DNA of 32,126 nucleotides from Hydrogenophaga pseudoflava NBRC 102511 (GTDB taxonomy: Bacteria > Pseudomonadota > Gammaproteobacteria > Burkholderiales > Burkholderiaceae_C), in the NCBI RefSeq assembly GCF_001592285.1, contig NZ_BCWQ01000024.1, positions 1 through 32,126 on the forward strand, given 5' to 3'. The position numbers were made by a program, and so were the translations under genes. The stretch's first letter is position 1; every line of letters begins with the position of its first letter. Shown here one piece after another: positions 8,510 through 16,735 of this stretch. The notes under the pieces were generated by a model. The model ran no database searches and was not told the DNA's origin. It saw nothing but the letters and a program-made list of their open reading frames with translations.

Positions 8510-8747
8510 CCTCTGATCAAAGACTATCTGGTCAAGCCGCTTACCTCATATCAGGCGCGGAAGGTGCTCGAACGAGAGTAACTCGCAAACAGGACTGCTC
8601 ACAGACGTCACCCCGGAAACCCGACAGTTCTGATCTATGCGCTGTCTGCTTTGGCATTCGCCAACGCCCCATCTGCTCCGACGGAGGTCCAGAGTGCCGA
8701 AACTGAGCGCATCGATCTGACCCCGACCACCACCTTCGACAGGCATG
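8510..8747. other. intergenic stretch between IS3 and the TRAP operon
   Basis: No convincing gene is present. A plus-strand frame entering from the IS junction ends at TAA 8579-8581 and reads LIKDYLVKPLTSYQARKVL before the stop. It looks protein-like and may be the tail of a lost gene, but no start is available. It also holds the displaced upstream region, including the AGAGG site, of the 116-residue gene on the other side of the element. No terminator-like hairpin with a T-run was found after dctM. Confidence 0.4.
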
Positions 8748-10046
8748 TCACATGCGCGATGGAAGCCAAGTCGCAAGCGCCGGCCAAGCGTAGATCAGCC
8801 AGGCCATGAACAGGATCATGACCCAGTAGGGTGTGACGCCCACGAAGATCTCGCGCACGGTAAGGTTGCGGTCCGGCACTGCGGCCTTGACCACGAACAC
8901 GCTCATGCCGAAGGGCGGCGTGAGCACGCCCGCTTCGATCACCAGAATGCCGATCAGAGCGAAGGCGATGGGGTCGAAGCCCATGGACATGGCGATGGGC
9001 CAGAAGATGGGCACCGTCAGCAGCATGATGGAGATGCTGTCGATCATGCAGCCCATGATGAACCAGACCGTGACCATGAACACCATGGTGCCCACCGGAC
9101 CCAGCCCCCAGGACTGCAGCATCGACTGCACTTCCTGCGGCAGTCCATTGAGCGCGACCAGCTTGCTGAACATGGTGGCAGTGAGCAGCAGCAGCATGAT
9201 GGGGGTCACAGTGCGGCCCGACTCCATGAACGCTTGGCCAATGCCGCGCCAGCGCATGCCCTTGGCCCAGGCCACAACCAGCGCACCGATCATGCCGACC
9301 GCACTGCCTTCGGTGGGAGTGAAGAAGCCGAGCCAGATGCCTCCGAGCGTGAGCACGATCAGCAGACCCACGTAGAGCGCGCCCAGCGTTTGCTGGCGGT
9401 CGGCAGTCACCACGGCATCGTCGCTTTCGGGTGCCGCGTGCGGGCGCAGCTTGGCGAACACAATGCAATACAGCGCGTACATCGACGCCAGCACCAGGCC
9501 TGGGATCACACCCGCCGCAAACAGCTTGCCCACCGATTGTTCGGTCAGGATGGCCCACACGATCATGAACACCGAGGGCGGAATCAGCAGGCCCAGCACC
9601 GAGCTGCCGGCAATGCAGCCGGTGGCGAAACTGCGGCTGTAGCGGTTGTCGCGCATGGCGGGATAGGCCACGTGGCTGAACGCCGCCGCGGCCGCCACAC
9701 CGACCCCGGTCACCGCTGCGAACACGGCATTGCCGCCCACAGTGGCCACGGCCAGCCGACCCGGCACGCCTTTGAGGCGGCGGTTGACGACGTTGAACAG
9801 GTCACTGGCCGCGCCGGAATGCGCGATCAGCATGCCCATCACCGTGAAACAGGGAATCACCACGAAGTTGTATTCCTTGAGACCGGAGACGGCGGTCTGA
9901 CCGACCAGGTCCATGGCCGGCCAGGCACCGCCCAGCGCAATCCAGAGGCCGAACAGCGCGCTGCCGGCGAAGGCGAAGATGACGGGCACGCCCGCAATCA
10001 CGAGCAAGACCAGCACCAGCAGGGCGGCCCAGGTTTCGATGAACAT
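8748..10046 (-). CDS. dctM: TRAP transporter large permease subunit (DctM family)
   Basis: The protein is 432 residues from the ATG at 10046, which is preceded by GAGG six bases upstream. A longer upstream frame to 10262 overlaps the dctQ gene and is not used. It is a highly hydrophobic protein of about 12 membrane segments. The DctM signature is clear: GCMIDSISIMLLTVPIFWPI followed by a conserved region ending in GVLTPPFGMSVFVVKA. It forms the ion-coupled transport channel with DctQ and takes substrate from DctP. The substrate is not readable from sequence, though the family mostly carries organic acids. It is the last gene of the operon, with the IS3 element 240 bases beyond. Confidence 0.93.
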   Translation of the reverse strand: MFIETWAALLVLVLLVIAGVPVIFAFAGSALFGLWIALGGAWPAMDLVGQTAVSGLKEYNFVVIPCFTVMGMLIAHSGAASDLFNVVNRRLKGVPGRLAVATVGGNAVFAAVTGVGVAAAAAFSHVAYPAMRDNRYSRSFATGCIAGSSVLGLLIPPSVFMIVWAILTEQSVGKLFAAGVIPGLVLASMYALYCIVFAKLRPHAAPESDDAVVTADRQQTLGALYVGLLIVLTLGGIWLGFFTPTEGSAVGMIGALVVAWAKGMRWRGIGQAFMESGRTVTPIMLLLLTATMFSKLVALNGLPQEVQSMLQSWGLGPVGTMVFMVTVWFIMGCMIDSISIMLLTVPIFWPIAMSMGFDPIAFALIGILVIEAGVLTPPFGMSVFVVKAAVPDRNLTVREIFVGVTPYWVMILFMAWLIYAWPALATWLPSRM

Positions 10047-10056
10047 GTTGACCTCG

Positions 10057-10560
10057 TCAGTGCGTGGAAGTGGAAGGAGAGTCAACGCGACCGCGCAGCG
10101 CTTCGACCGCGAAGCCGATGCAGACCGCGGCACCCGCGAGCCAGAGCACCAGTGCGCTGAAGCGCAGCGGCGAGGCGGGCAGGCGGAAGGCCTCGTTGCC
10201 GAAGAACTCGGCACTCTTCCAGCCTTCGATGGCCGGCTCCCAGCCGGCGACCACGAACACAAGGAAGATGGCGCCGCCGATGCTCCAGGCCAGCACTTCC
10301 AGGATTTGGCGCAGCAGTGGCGGCACGCGGTCGATGAAGAAGGTGACCCGCAGCAGTTTGCCCTCGCGCATCGCGTGGGGTGTTTGCAGGAAGGTCAGCA
10401 GCACCAGTCCGGCACTGGTGATTTCGAAGGTGCCGGGAAAAGGGCGGTTGAACAGCAGCCGGCCCAGCACGTCGTAGGCAATGACGCCGACGAGTGCGAT
10501 CAGGGTGGCTGCGCCGATCGTGTGCAGCCCCAGCAGGGCGCGGTCGATCCACGGTTTCAT
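10057..10560 (-). CDS. dctQ: TRAP transporter small permease subunit (DctQ family)
   Basis: The protein is 167 residues with four predicted membrane helices, the standard size and topology of DctQ. Typical features are the early helix with LIALVGVIAYDVLGRLLFNRPFPG and the LRVTFFIDRVPP loop. The ATG at 10558-10560 overlaps the stop of the MFS gene (ATGA), indicating translational coupling. The gene ends 10 bases before dctM. It acts as the membrane partner and scaffold of DctM in the inner membrane. Confidence 0.9.
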   Translation of the reverse strand: MKPWIDRALLGLHTIGAATLIALVGVIAYDVLGRLLFNRPFPGTFEITSAGLVLLTFLQTPHAMREGKLLRVTFFIDRVPPLLRQILEVLAWSIGGAIFLVFVVAGWEPAIEGWKSAEFFGNEAFRLPASPLRFSALVLWLAGAAVCIGFAVEALRGRVDSPSTSTH

Positions 10561-11756
10561 GAAGAGTCCTTGTGATGGGGAAGAATGAACCAGGCGGCCA
10601 TCGCCAGCAGCGTCGCGGCGACGGTGCTGTAGACCAAGGCTTCGTGGGCCGACAGCGAGCGAGCCAATCCGCTGGCGGCCCAGGCCGCGACTGCGCCGGT
10701 GCACATGTGCACGCTGCCGATGCCCGCGGTGACCAGGCCGGCTTGACGCGCCTGACCACCCAGCGCGAGCGCAAAGGCGGCCGGAAACACCATGCCGTGG
10801 CCCAGCGCGTACACCGTCAGCGCCAGCGTCCAAAGCCAGATGCTGGGCCACGCCAGTGTGAGAACCAGACCACCGATGCCGGTGGCGGCCAGCAGCAGGC
10901 CGTGCCGGAACAGCGTCTCGCCCGAGTGTTCGGCGCGCAGCCGGACCCATTGATTCCCAGCCGCAAAGCCGAGGTAGGTCAGGCCCAGAAGCACGGCAGC
11001 CGAGCCGCTGCTCATTCCGGTGGAGGTCTGCAGCGCGGCCGGTCCGGACGCTGCGATGATGAAGAACGGCGCAGCGATGGTGGCGAACGCCAGGACGATC
11101 CGTTGCAGCGGTCGTTGCACCGCCAGTCGGCCCCAGGACACCCAGCGCGGCTTGTGGGTGCCGGCCGGGCGGGTCTCGGGTTGACGTTGCCAGGCCAGCA
11201 ACGCCACTGCGCCGGTCAGCACCGCCAGCATGCCCAGCGGTGCTCGCCAGTGGCCGTCCTGGGCCATGGCCCAGGACAGCGGCGGGGTGATGGCGGGCAG
11301 CGCGGCAAACACCATGGCCAGCACCGCCATGCTGCGCTGCAGATCCGCACCTTCGTGACGATCGCGCAGGCAGGTGCGGGGCACCACGAGACAGGTGGAC
11401 AGTCCCAAGCCGGTCAGGAGGCGTCCCGCCAGCAGGGCGCCCTCCTGACCCGCGAACGCCGACAGCACGGCACCGGCGCAAGCCAGCGCCAGACCGGCCA
11501 GCAGGGTGGCGCGGCGCCCCCAGCGGTCTGCGGCGTCGCCGGCCAGCGGTTGCCCCAGGCCCAGGCCCAGCGCGAACAACGCGACCGTGGCACCGCGGCC
11601 GCCGGCGTCCATGGGCTGCCCCTCGAACACCGGCTGCAACCCCACGGCCACGTTCAGTCCCAGCGGGGCCAGGCTCGCCACCACGGTCACGTAGGCCAGT
11701 GACAGGGGATGCATGGGCGCTGCCAGCGGGGCCGAAGATGGGCCGGTGGGCGTCAT
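10557..11756 (-). CDS. MFS permease inside a TRAP operon
   Basis: The 399 residues have about 12 hydrophobic segments and the MFS loop motif in GDAADRWGRRATLLAG near residues 77-92. The overall pattern resembles the Bcr/CflA or sugar-phosphate porter sections of the superfamily. Start at 11756; a second ATG at 11714 is possible and neither has a good ribosome site. The gene lies between the TRAP binding protein and the TRAP membrane subunits and overlaps dctQ by four bases. An extra permease at this point is unusual. It may export a product or provide a second route for the same substrate. Confidence 0.85.
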   Translation of the reverse strand: MTPTGPSSAPLAAPMHPLSLAYVTVVASLAPLGLNVAVGLQPVFEGQPMDAGGRGATVALFALGLGLGQPLAGDAADRWGRRATLLAGLALACAGAVLSAFAGQEGALLAGRLLTGLGLSTCLVVPRTCLRDRHEGADLQRSMAVLAMVFAALPAITPPLSWAMAQDGHWRAPLGMLAVLTGAVALLAWQRQPETRPAGTHKPRWVSWGRLAVQRPLQRIVLAFATIAAPFFIIAASGPAALQTSTGMSSGSAAVLLGLTYLGFAAGNQWVRLRAEHSGETLFRHGLLLAATGIGGLVLTLAWPSIWLWTLALTVYALGHGMVFPAAFALALGGQARQAGLVTAGIGSVHMCTGAVAAWAASGLARSLSAHEALVYSTVAATLLAMAAWFILPHHKDSS

Positions 11757-11777
11757 GGCGTCACGCGGTGTGGGCGA

Positions 11778-12833
11778 TCAGAGCGGGTAGTCGGTCGGGA
11801 ACTTAAAGCCCGCATCCTCCAGGTAGCGCACGTAGGTCTTCATGACCTGCGTGGCCGGCTGGCCCTTGGCGTCGAGCTCCTTGGCGGCCTTGGCCGGCAG
11901 GTCCTTCACCAGCTGGGCCCACTTGGATCGTTCCTGCGCACTGAGGGTGTTCACCTTCACGCCCTGGGTCGCGATGCGCGCCTCGATGTCGGCGTCGCGC
12001 TGCTTGCTCTCCTGCGCGATGCGCACGGTGGCTTCGTCGGCCACCTGGTCAATGATGGTGACCACTTCCTTGGGCAACTTGGCGCGGGTGTCCATGTTCA
12101 TGAACGCCGCCAGCGTGCTGTACGAGCCGAAGCCGGTCTTGGTCCAGACCTTGGCCACTTCGCGCAGCTTGAAAGCCTCCATGCCGGAGACCCAGAACAG
12201 GCTGCCCTCGGCCAGGCCGTTTTGAATGGCCTGGTAGTGGTCGCCGATGCCCAGCGTGACCGGCACGGCGCCGGTGGGCATGAACAGCGGCGCGTTCGTG
12301 CCGGTCATGGCGATGCGCTTGCCCTTGAGGTCCTCCACGCGCTGGATCTCGAAGGTGGTGGCCACGCTGTAGGCCTCGGTCACCATCTGCGCCAGGATGT
12401 GCGCGTTGTACGGCTTCATGCTGGCTTGCAGCGCCGGCACTTCCTTCAGCATGCGGGTGGCCACCTTCTGCTGCAGCACCGGATCGTCGGAGGTGAAGGG
12501 CAGGTAAGCGCTGTAGTTCAGTAGGCCGGCGCGGGCCTGCTCAAAGCCGATGGGCGACAGCACGATGTCGAGCGATCCCTTCTGCACGGCCTCGATACCG
12601 CCGTCGACCTTGGCGACGCTGCCGCCCCAAGCCTTGATGAAGCGGATGTTGTGGCCGGTCTGCGCCTTGACGCGCTTGGCGACCTCGTCGACGAAGAAGG
12701 TGTCGAACACCTTCACATAGGTGGTGCCAGTGGTGTGGCCACCGCCCATGCGCAAGGTGTAGTTGGCGGCATGGGCGCTGCCAGCGGCCACGGCCATCAG
12801 GGCAGCAGCAAAGAGGGTAGATATTTTTTTCAT
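11778..12833 (-). CDS. dctP: TRAP transporter substrate-binding protein (DctP family)
   Basis: The 351-residue protein has a clear signal peptide, MKKISTLFAAALMAVAAGSAHA, with likely cleavage before ANYTL, so it is periplasmic. The TRAP binding-protein fold is supported by VEDLKGKRIAMTG near the middle and a helical C-terminus. A GGAG site lies five bases before the ATG. It binds the solute and hands it to DctQM. The ligand is unknown; co-transcription with a cupin and a hydrolase suggests an organic acid or ester later modified inside the cell. Confidence 0.92.
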   Translation of the reverse strand: MKKISTLFAAALMAVAAGSAHAANYTLRMGGGHTTGTTYVKVFDTFFVDEVAKRVKAQTGHNIRFIKAWGGSVAKVDGGIEAVQKGSLDIVLSPIGFEQARAGLLNYSAYLPFTSDDPVLQQKVATRMLKEVPALQASMKPYNAHILAQMVTEAYSVATTFEIQRVEDLKGKRIAMTGTNAPLFMPTGAVPVTLGIGDHYQAIQNGLAEGSLFWVSGMEAFKLREVAKVWTKTGFGSYSTLAAFMNMDTRAKLPKEVVTIIDQVADEATVRIAQESKQRDADIEARIATQGVKVNTLSAQERSKWAQLVKDLPAKAAKELDAKGQPATQVMKTYVRYLEDAGFKFPTDYPL

Positions 12834-12851
12834 GATGTCTCCGTGAGGTAG

Positions 12852-13637
12852 TTATTCGAAGGCCAGGTCGAGCAGCAGGCTCTCGTAGCTTTCAGGGTTG
12901 AGAACATGGGGATAGTGTCCGCCGGTAGGCAGGCGCACATGGCGCGCGCCGGGGTAGGCCTGGCGCAGGCGGTCGCGCGCAGCGGGCGGGATCAGCGGGT
13001 CGTCCTCGCAGTCGAGCACCACGATCGCGTCGTCCGGCAGGGACAGCGGCGGGCAGGCGGTTGACTGGGTCACGCCGGCAAAGCGAGCGTGAAGGTTTTC
13101 GGGCGACTGGCGCTCTTCCATCATCAGCTGTTGCAGCTGTTGCAGAGGGCTGACCGGAGTCGAGCGAATGCGCTGCAGCCATGCGGCGTGCAACTCGGCG
13201 GGCGACGTCTTGCGCACCCATTCAGCGTCGAAGAGCGGATTGTCCGCGAGGTCGCTGGCGTCGGTGAAGCCGTTGCCGATCACGAGCTTGCGCACGTGAT
13301 CGGGGTACAGCCGCGCAAAATGCTGCGCCCAGTAGGCCGCGAAAGACGAACCGACGACGATTGAGCAAGGCAGGCCCAGGTGGTCGAAGACCGCCTTCAG
13401 GCCATGACTCAGGCCTTCGGCGTCGCTCTGTTCGGGGTAAGTGACTGCGATCAGACGCAGCCGCTCACCCAAGGACAGCAGCGTGCGCACGAACATCGCG
13501 CCGTCGCCCATGGAGCCGGGCAGCAGCACCACGGGTGGGCCGTCGGCTTTGGTATCGAGCCAGCGCCAGACGTAGCCTCCGCTTTCCAGCGAGGACCACG
13601 AATGGCGTGCTTCCAGCCGTTCGATCAGTTCGCGCAT
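12852..13637 (-). CDS. alpha/beta hydrolase
   Basis: The 261 residues show an alpha/beta-hydrolase layout. The oxyanion region is VVLLPGSMGD, the nucleophile elbow is G-S-S-F-A at about residues 96-100 (Ser98 the likely nucleophile), acidic residues lie in DCEDDPLI at about 210-217, and the catalytic His is in GGHYPHV at about 241. All three triad members therefore appear present. No signal peptide, so cytoplasmic. The gene is three bases after the cupin and 18 bases before dctP, suggesting it cleaves an ester, lactone or C-C bond in the imported compound or a derivative. The actual substrate cannot be deduced. Confidence 0.85.
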   Translation of the reverse strand: MRELIERLEARHSWSSLESGGYVWRWLDTKADGPPVVLLPGSMGDGAMFVRTLLSLGERLRLIAVTYPEQSDAEGLSHGLKAVFDHLGLPCSIVVGSSFAAYWAQHFARLYPDHVRKLVIGNGFTDASDLADNPLFDAEWVRKTSPAELHAAWLQRIRSTPVSPLQQLQQLMMEERQSPENLHARFAGVTQSTACPPLSLPDDAIVVLDCEDDPLIPPAARDRLRQAYPGARHVRLPTGGHYPHVLNPESYESLLLDLAFE

Positions 13638-13640
13638 GGT

Positions 13641-14213
13641 TCAGAACTTCCCGTCTTGGGACAGGTAGCCCTCGGCGATGAGGGTGGCTTGCGACTCGGG
13701 CGAGAACTCGGCTTCCGGCACGTCGCCACCGATGACGAACATCAGCCAGTGGGTCTTTTCGGGTTCGTCGAACGTGATGTTTTCGAAGCGGCGCTGCACG
13801 CCGGCGGGGAAGGAGATCACGTCGAAGGGGCCCAGGTCGAAGCTTTCAACCTGTCCGTCCACTTCCCAGGAGCAGCGCCACTTGCCCGTCATGGGCATGA
13901 AGGTCTCGTTGGTGTCGTGGTTGTGCATCATCGGGCCTTTGCCGGGGCTGGTCTCGCAGAAGCCCAGGTTGAAGCCTTCGGAGATCTTGATGTGGGCATT
14001 CTTGGCCGCGTCGTCGCCGACCGGGGAGACCACCACCGTGCCGTCGGCACGGGCGGGCGGCTGGAAGCCAATGATGTTGTAAAGCTTGCGCTGGGCGCTG
14101 GGGTAGCGGCTGTCGGGCAAACCGCCGTCGTGGCCCTTGATTTCACTGAACAGCGCCACGCGTTGGCGCATTTGTTCGCGGGTGACTCGGATGGTTGGGA
14201 TCTTGGGTGTCAT
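13641..14213 (-). CDS. cupin-domain protein
   Basis: The protein is 190 residues from the ATG at 14213, preferred over a frame start at 14252 because AGGAG lies eight bases before it. The cupin core has the metal-ligand pattern in MMHNHDTNETFMPMTG (two His and a Glu) and the second motif in DLGPFDVISFPAGVQRRFEN. The second motif lacks the usual His ligand at its expected place, having Gln and Arg instead, so the metal site may be unusual. It is the first gene of the TRAP operon and divergent from the LysR gene. It could be a small dioxygenase, an isomerase or a ligand sensor. Confidence 0.83.
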   Translation of the reverse strand: MTPKIPTIRVTREQMRQRVALFSEIKGHDGGLPDSRYPSAQRKLYNIIGFQPPARADGTVVVSPVGDDAAKNAHIKISEGFNLGFCETSPGKGPMMHNHDTNETFMPMTGKWRCSWEVDGQVESFDLGPFDVISFPAGVQRRFENITFDEPEKTHWLMFVIGGDVPEAEFSPESQATLIAEGYLSQDGKF

Positions 14214-14283
14214 GGGACGTGCTCTCCTGTGGCTGAAGCAGACAAAGATCACCCGTGCGCCTTTCGGCGCCGGGATAGGGCGA

Positions 14284-14300
14284 GACGGTTCAAAACCGTC
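14284..14300. promoter_or_regulatory. perfect inverted repeat GACGGTT-CAA-AACCGTC
   Basis: Seven-base arms with a three-base centre, 71 bases upstream of the cupin start. No T-run follows. It may be an operator or a leader hairpin of the operon. The binding protein is unknown. Confidence 0.45.
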
Positions 14301-14406
14301 GTTTCGGGAAAAGAGGGGCGTGTCCGGCGCGGGTGCCGGCGGCCACTGGCCGGCGCTAGACGCGCGGCGGGATCTGTGGGGTCATATGTTTTGTCTCCGT
14401 TTGTCT

Positions 14407-14420
14407 TTGATATTCATCAA
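14407..14420. promoter_or_regulatory. probable LysR-type binding site TTGAT-ATTC-ATCAA
   Basis: The sequence TTGATATTCATCAA is a perfect inverted repeat with five-base arms and contains the T-N11-A pattern of LysR-family recognition sites. It lies in the divergent gap, 75 bases before the lysR start and about 190 bases from the cupin start. Confidence 0.6.
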
Positions 14421-14457
14421 TTACAGTGGAGACAGTTGGGTTCGGCAATTCGCTTGG

Positions 14458-14474
14458 TCGATAGCCGGTATCGA
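14458..14474. promoter_or_regulatory. inverted repeat TCGATA-GCCGG-TATCGA close to lysR start
   Basis: Six-base perfect arms with a five-base centre, ending 20 bases before the TTG start of lysR. Its position would suit an autoregulatory or blocking operator. Confidence 0.45.
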
Positions 14475-14494
14475 AAACGAATGCGAACACACCT

Positions 14495-15418
14495 TTGAGA
14501 CTGCGCGACCTGGATCTGAATTTGCTCGTGGCGTTAGACGCCTTGCTGCGCGAAGCGCACGTGTCCCGGGCCGCCGCGCGGTTGGAAATCAGCCAGTCGT
14601 CAATGAGCCTCGCGCTGTCCAAGCTGCGCGCCGTGTTCGACGACCCGCTGCTGGTCAAAGGGGGCAACTCCCTGGTATTGACGGCCAAGGCACAGGAGTT
14701 GCTGCCCCGTCTGGCGGGCGCGCTGCATCAGATCGACAGCCTGCTCAACGAGATGGAGTCGTTCGATCCGGGCAAAGCTCGCGACACGATCACCCTGATC
14801 GTCACCGACTACATCGACTTCATCCTTGTGCCCGCGCTGATCAAGGTCATGGCGGAGCAGGCACCTGGCGTCACGCTGCGGGTGGTCGGCCCCAACCCCA
14901 AGCGCCTGGGCGAAGTGTTCAGTGCTGGCGAGGTGGACGTCTCGGTCACCTACTTTCCGAACCCACCCGCCAGCCTGCGCACACGTCCGCTGTTCTCTGA
15001 TCGGCTGGTGGGCATCGCTCGGCGCAACCACCCCTTCCTGAAGGACCCGGGCAACCTCGAAGCGTTCTGTAACCACCAGCACGTGACTGTCGAGCCGGGC
15101 GAGGCCACCATGTACAACGCCTTGGTCGATTTGCAACTCCAGCAATTGGGTTTGAACCGGCATGTGGCATTGCAGAAACCAACCTTCCTAGGTGTGCCTT
15201 TCATCGTCCAGCAGACCGACTTGCTGGCCACACTGCCCGCCACCGTGGCGCACCGCTTCGCAACTTTTACTGACATCGAAGTTTTCGAGCCGCCGCTAGC
15301 CCTGCAGCCGCTGAACGTGGTTCTTCTCTGGCATGACCGCACGCATACCAATGCTCTGCATCGGTGGTTCCGTGAAAAGGTAATCACGCTTTGTGCCCAG
15401 CCGTTCACCGAGGTGTGA
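14495..15418 (+). CDS. LysR-family transcriptional regulator
   Basis: The 307 residues are the standard length for the family. The N-terminal winged helix-turn-helix is MRLRDLDLNLLVALDALLRE then HVSRAAARLEISQSSMSLAL, most like the NodD/NahR branch, and is followed by a periplasmic-binding-type effector domain (ITLIVTDYIDFILVPAL). The start is TTG; no in-frame ATG lies near it, and the N-terminus aligns with the family from this codon. It probably senses the imported compound or an intermediate and controls the divergent cupin-hydrolase-TRAP operon. Confidence 0.9.
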   Translation: MRLRDLDLNLLVALDALLREAHVSRAAARLEISQSSMSLALSKLRAVFDDPLLVKGGNSLVLTAKAQELLPRLAGALHQIDSLLNEMESFDPGKARDTITLIVTDYIDFILVPALIKVMAEQAPGVTLRVVGPNPKRLGEVFSAGEVDVSVTYFPNPPASLRTRPLFSDRLVGIARRNHPFLKDPGNLEAFCNHQHVTVEPGEATMYNALVDLQLQQLGLNRHVALQKPTFLGVPFIVQQTDLLATLPATVAHRFATFTDIEVFEPPLALQPLNVVLLWHDRTHTNALHRWFREKVITLCAQPFTEV

Positions 15419-15459
15419 AGCATCAATAATGGGCTGCTGCCGGTTGCGTTGACACCGAC

Positions 15460-15633
15460 CTAAGCTTTTTGAGCTTGCTCGAACTGTACGTGACTGCGAT
15501 AGCCGAGCGTCGAATGCCGGCGTGCGGGGTTGTAGAAGCACTCGATGTAATCGAATACGTCTGAACGGGCCTGCCCTCGTGTGCGGTACACCTTCCTGGC
15601 AGTGCGTGAAGTCCCCTCGAACTCCTGCGCCAG
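15460..15633 (-). pseudogene. IS3-family transposase remnant (C-terminal end)
   Basis: The minus-strand frame ending in TAG at 15460-15462 encodes YRTRGQARSDVFDYIECFYN then RRHSTLGY, the typical C-terminal end of an IS3-family OrfB. It belongs to a different subgroup from the complete element at 7183-8506. No start, catalytic residues or inverted repeat remain. Its frame is continuous with the stop codon of the upstream 346-residue gene, so readthrough would fuse the two. The recognisable homology is limited to roughly the last 45 codons. Confidence 0.75.
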
Positions 15634-16674
15634 TCAGAAATCGAGCCTGGGGAACGTCACTTGGACGCTCACCAACGCCCTCATCTGCACCGACGGCGGC
15701 CCATAGCTCACCAGCCGCACATCCAGACCATGGCCCTGCGCCTTCTTGAGCGCGCGTTCGATGGCGGTGTGAATCCACTCCGTCGCGTTGCCGAACGCGC
15801 CGCCCCCCAGCATGGTCAGCAGCACGGTGTTCGAACCGCCCTGGCGGCGGTTGAGCACGGCTGCGAGCAGGGTCGCTTCGTAGGCCGCATCAAGCACCAG
15901 TTGGGTGAAGCCTTGCCAGTGCGGCTGTGCGACCCGGCCGTAGGCCACGGGCAGCGCCGAGCAGAACGCCTGGCTGACCAGTGGTCCCGGTGAGGTCGGA
16001 CCATCGGTCACCTCCACGTCCCGGTGCAGGCCGATCCTCAGGTGCCCGGCCAGTTCGCCGCGGGTTGCCTCGTCCATCTTCTTCAACAACGCTGAGATCT
16101 TCTCCAGCCCTGTCCTGCTCGCCAGCGCATAGCCGTTCTGCATGTGCCAGAGATCGGAGACCGGGCAACCCAGCTTGGCACTGAGCGCTGCTCCGAGGTC
16201 GGCCAGCCCGTCCAGCTGTTGCTCGGCGCTCTGCCCGATCTGCTCGCCCACCGGCACGAAGTAGTTGCGGTAGATCGTGGCCGCGCCTGCGGCGATGGCG
16301 CAGGCCGGCCCCTGCGTGCGGTCGTGTTCGTAGCGGGTCACGCCGTCTTCCGGGGTGACGCTGGGTCCCACCATCTCCAGTGCGTTGAACTGGCTGGCCA
16401 CCTGGAACAGGGCCCCCGCGTACTGCGGCATCTGGTGCATCTGCCTCACGTCGCCGGTGACGATGCTCACCTTTGTCGGTGCCGCGTTAACCTGCTCTTG
16501 CGCCACCCTCTGCCGCAGTTCGGCCAGCGAAACCATTTCGAAATGGCCGATGCCAAAGCTGCGGCCGTTGACCTTGGAGCGCAGGGTGTTGCCCTCAACT
16601 TCCAGCCGTGCCTGCGTCGTGGCGTAGGCCTCTTCGTTGAAGCCGGTCAGGCGACTGAACCAGTTGTTGTGCAT
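15634..16674 (-). CDS. conserved protein, possibly macro-domain-like
   Basis: The protein is 346 residues from the ATG at 16674; a longer frame to 16734 is possible but begins with unlikely residues. The conserved core includes FNALEMVGPSVTPEDGVTRY, then TQGPACAIAAGAATIYRNYF, and a C-terminal LLTMLGGGAFGNATEWI followed by DVRLVSYG. The glycine-rich GGGAFGN loop and the final VRLVSYG strand remind me of macro/PARG-type ADP-ribose-binding folds, but this is a low-confidence impression. Otherwise it is a conserved family without a name known to me. No membrane segments. It is last in the mrr operon, 60 bases after the zinc protein. Confidence 0.6.
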   Translation of the reverse strand: MHNNWFSRLTGFNEEAYATTQARLEVEGNTLRSKVNGRSFGIGHFEMVSLAELRQRVAQEQVNAAPTKVSIVTGDVRQMHQMPQYAGALFQVASQFNALEMVGPSVTPEDGVTRYEHDRTQGPACAIAAGAATIYRNYFVPVGEQIGQSAEQQLDGLADLGAALSAKLGCPVSDLWHMQNGYALASRTGLEKISALLKKMDEATRGELAGHLRIGLHRDVEVTDGPTSPGPLVSQAFCSALPVAYGRVAQPHWQGFTQLVLDAAYEATLLAAVLNRRQGGSNTVLLTMLGGGAFGNATEWIHTAIERALKKAQGHGLDVRLVSYGPPSVQMRALVSVQVTFPRLDF

Positions 16675-16735
16675 GTCTTTTCTTTTTGAGGTGAGGTGTG
16701 TGCGGCGGCACAGTGTGCCGACGACAAAACACAAG

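Larger units (their letters stand above)
14214..14494. promoter_or_regulatory. divergent control region between the TRAP operon and lysR
   Basis: A 281-base gap without genes, separating the two divergent starts. It holds three inverted repeats, listed separately at 14284-14300, 14407-14420 and 14458-14474. The bidirectional layout is the classic arrangement in which a LysR regulator controls the adjacent operon and its own gene. Confidence 0.7.

Noticed and set aside
7150..8581. Idea that a plus-strand gene runs across the IS3 insertion site
   Set aside because: Joining the flanks in the right frame gives a TGA at 7150-7152, leaving only about 35 codons.
8745..10160. Long plus-strand open frame opposite dctM, rich in His, Gln and Arg
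   Set aside because: It is antisense to a clear DctM gene and has the residue bias expected from the complement of GC-rich membrane-protein codons.
10572..11702. Long plus-strand open frame opposite the MFS gene
   Set aside because: Gly/Gln/Arg-rich and without any known motif; the minus strand encodes a normal MFS permease.
13380..14498. Long plus-strand open frame opposite the cupin and hydrolase
   Set aside because: It covers two well-supported minus-strand genes and has antisense-type composition.
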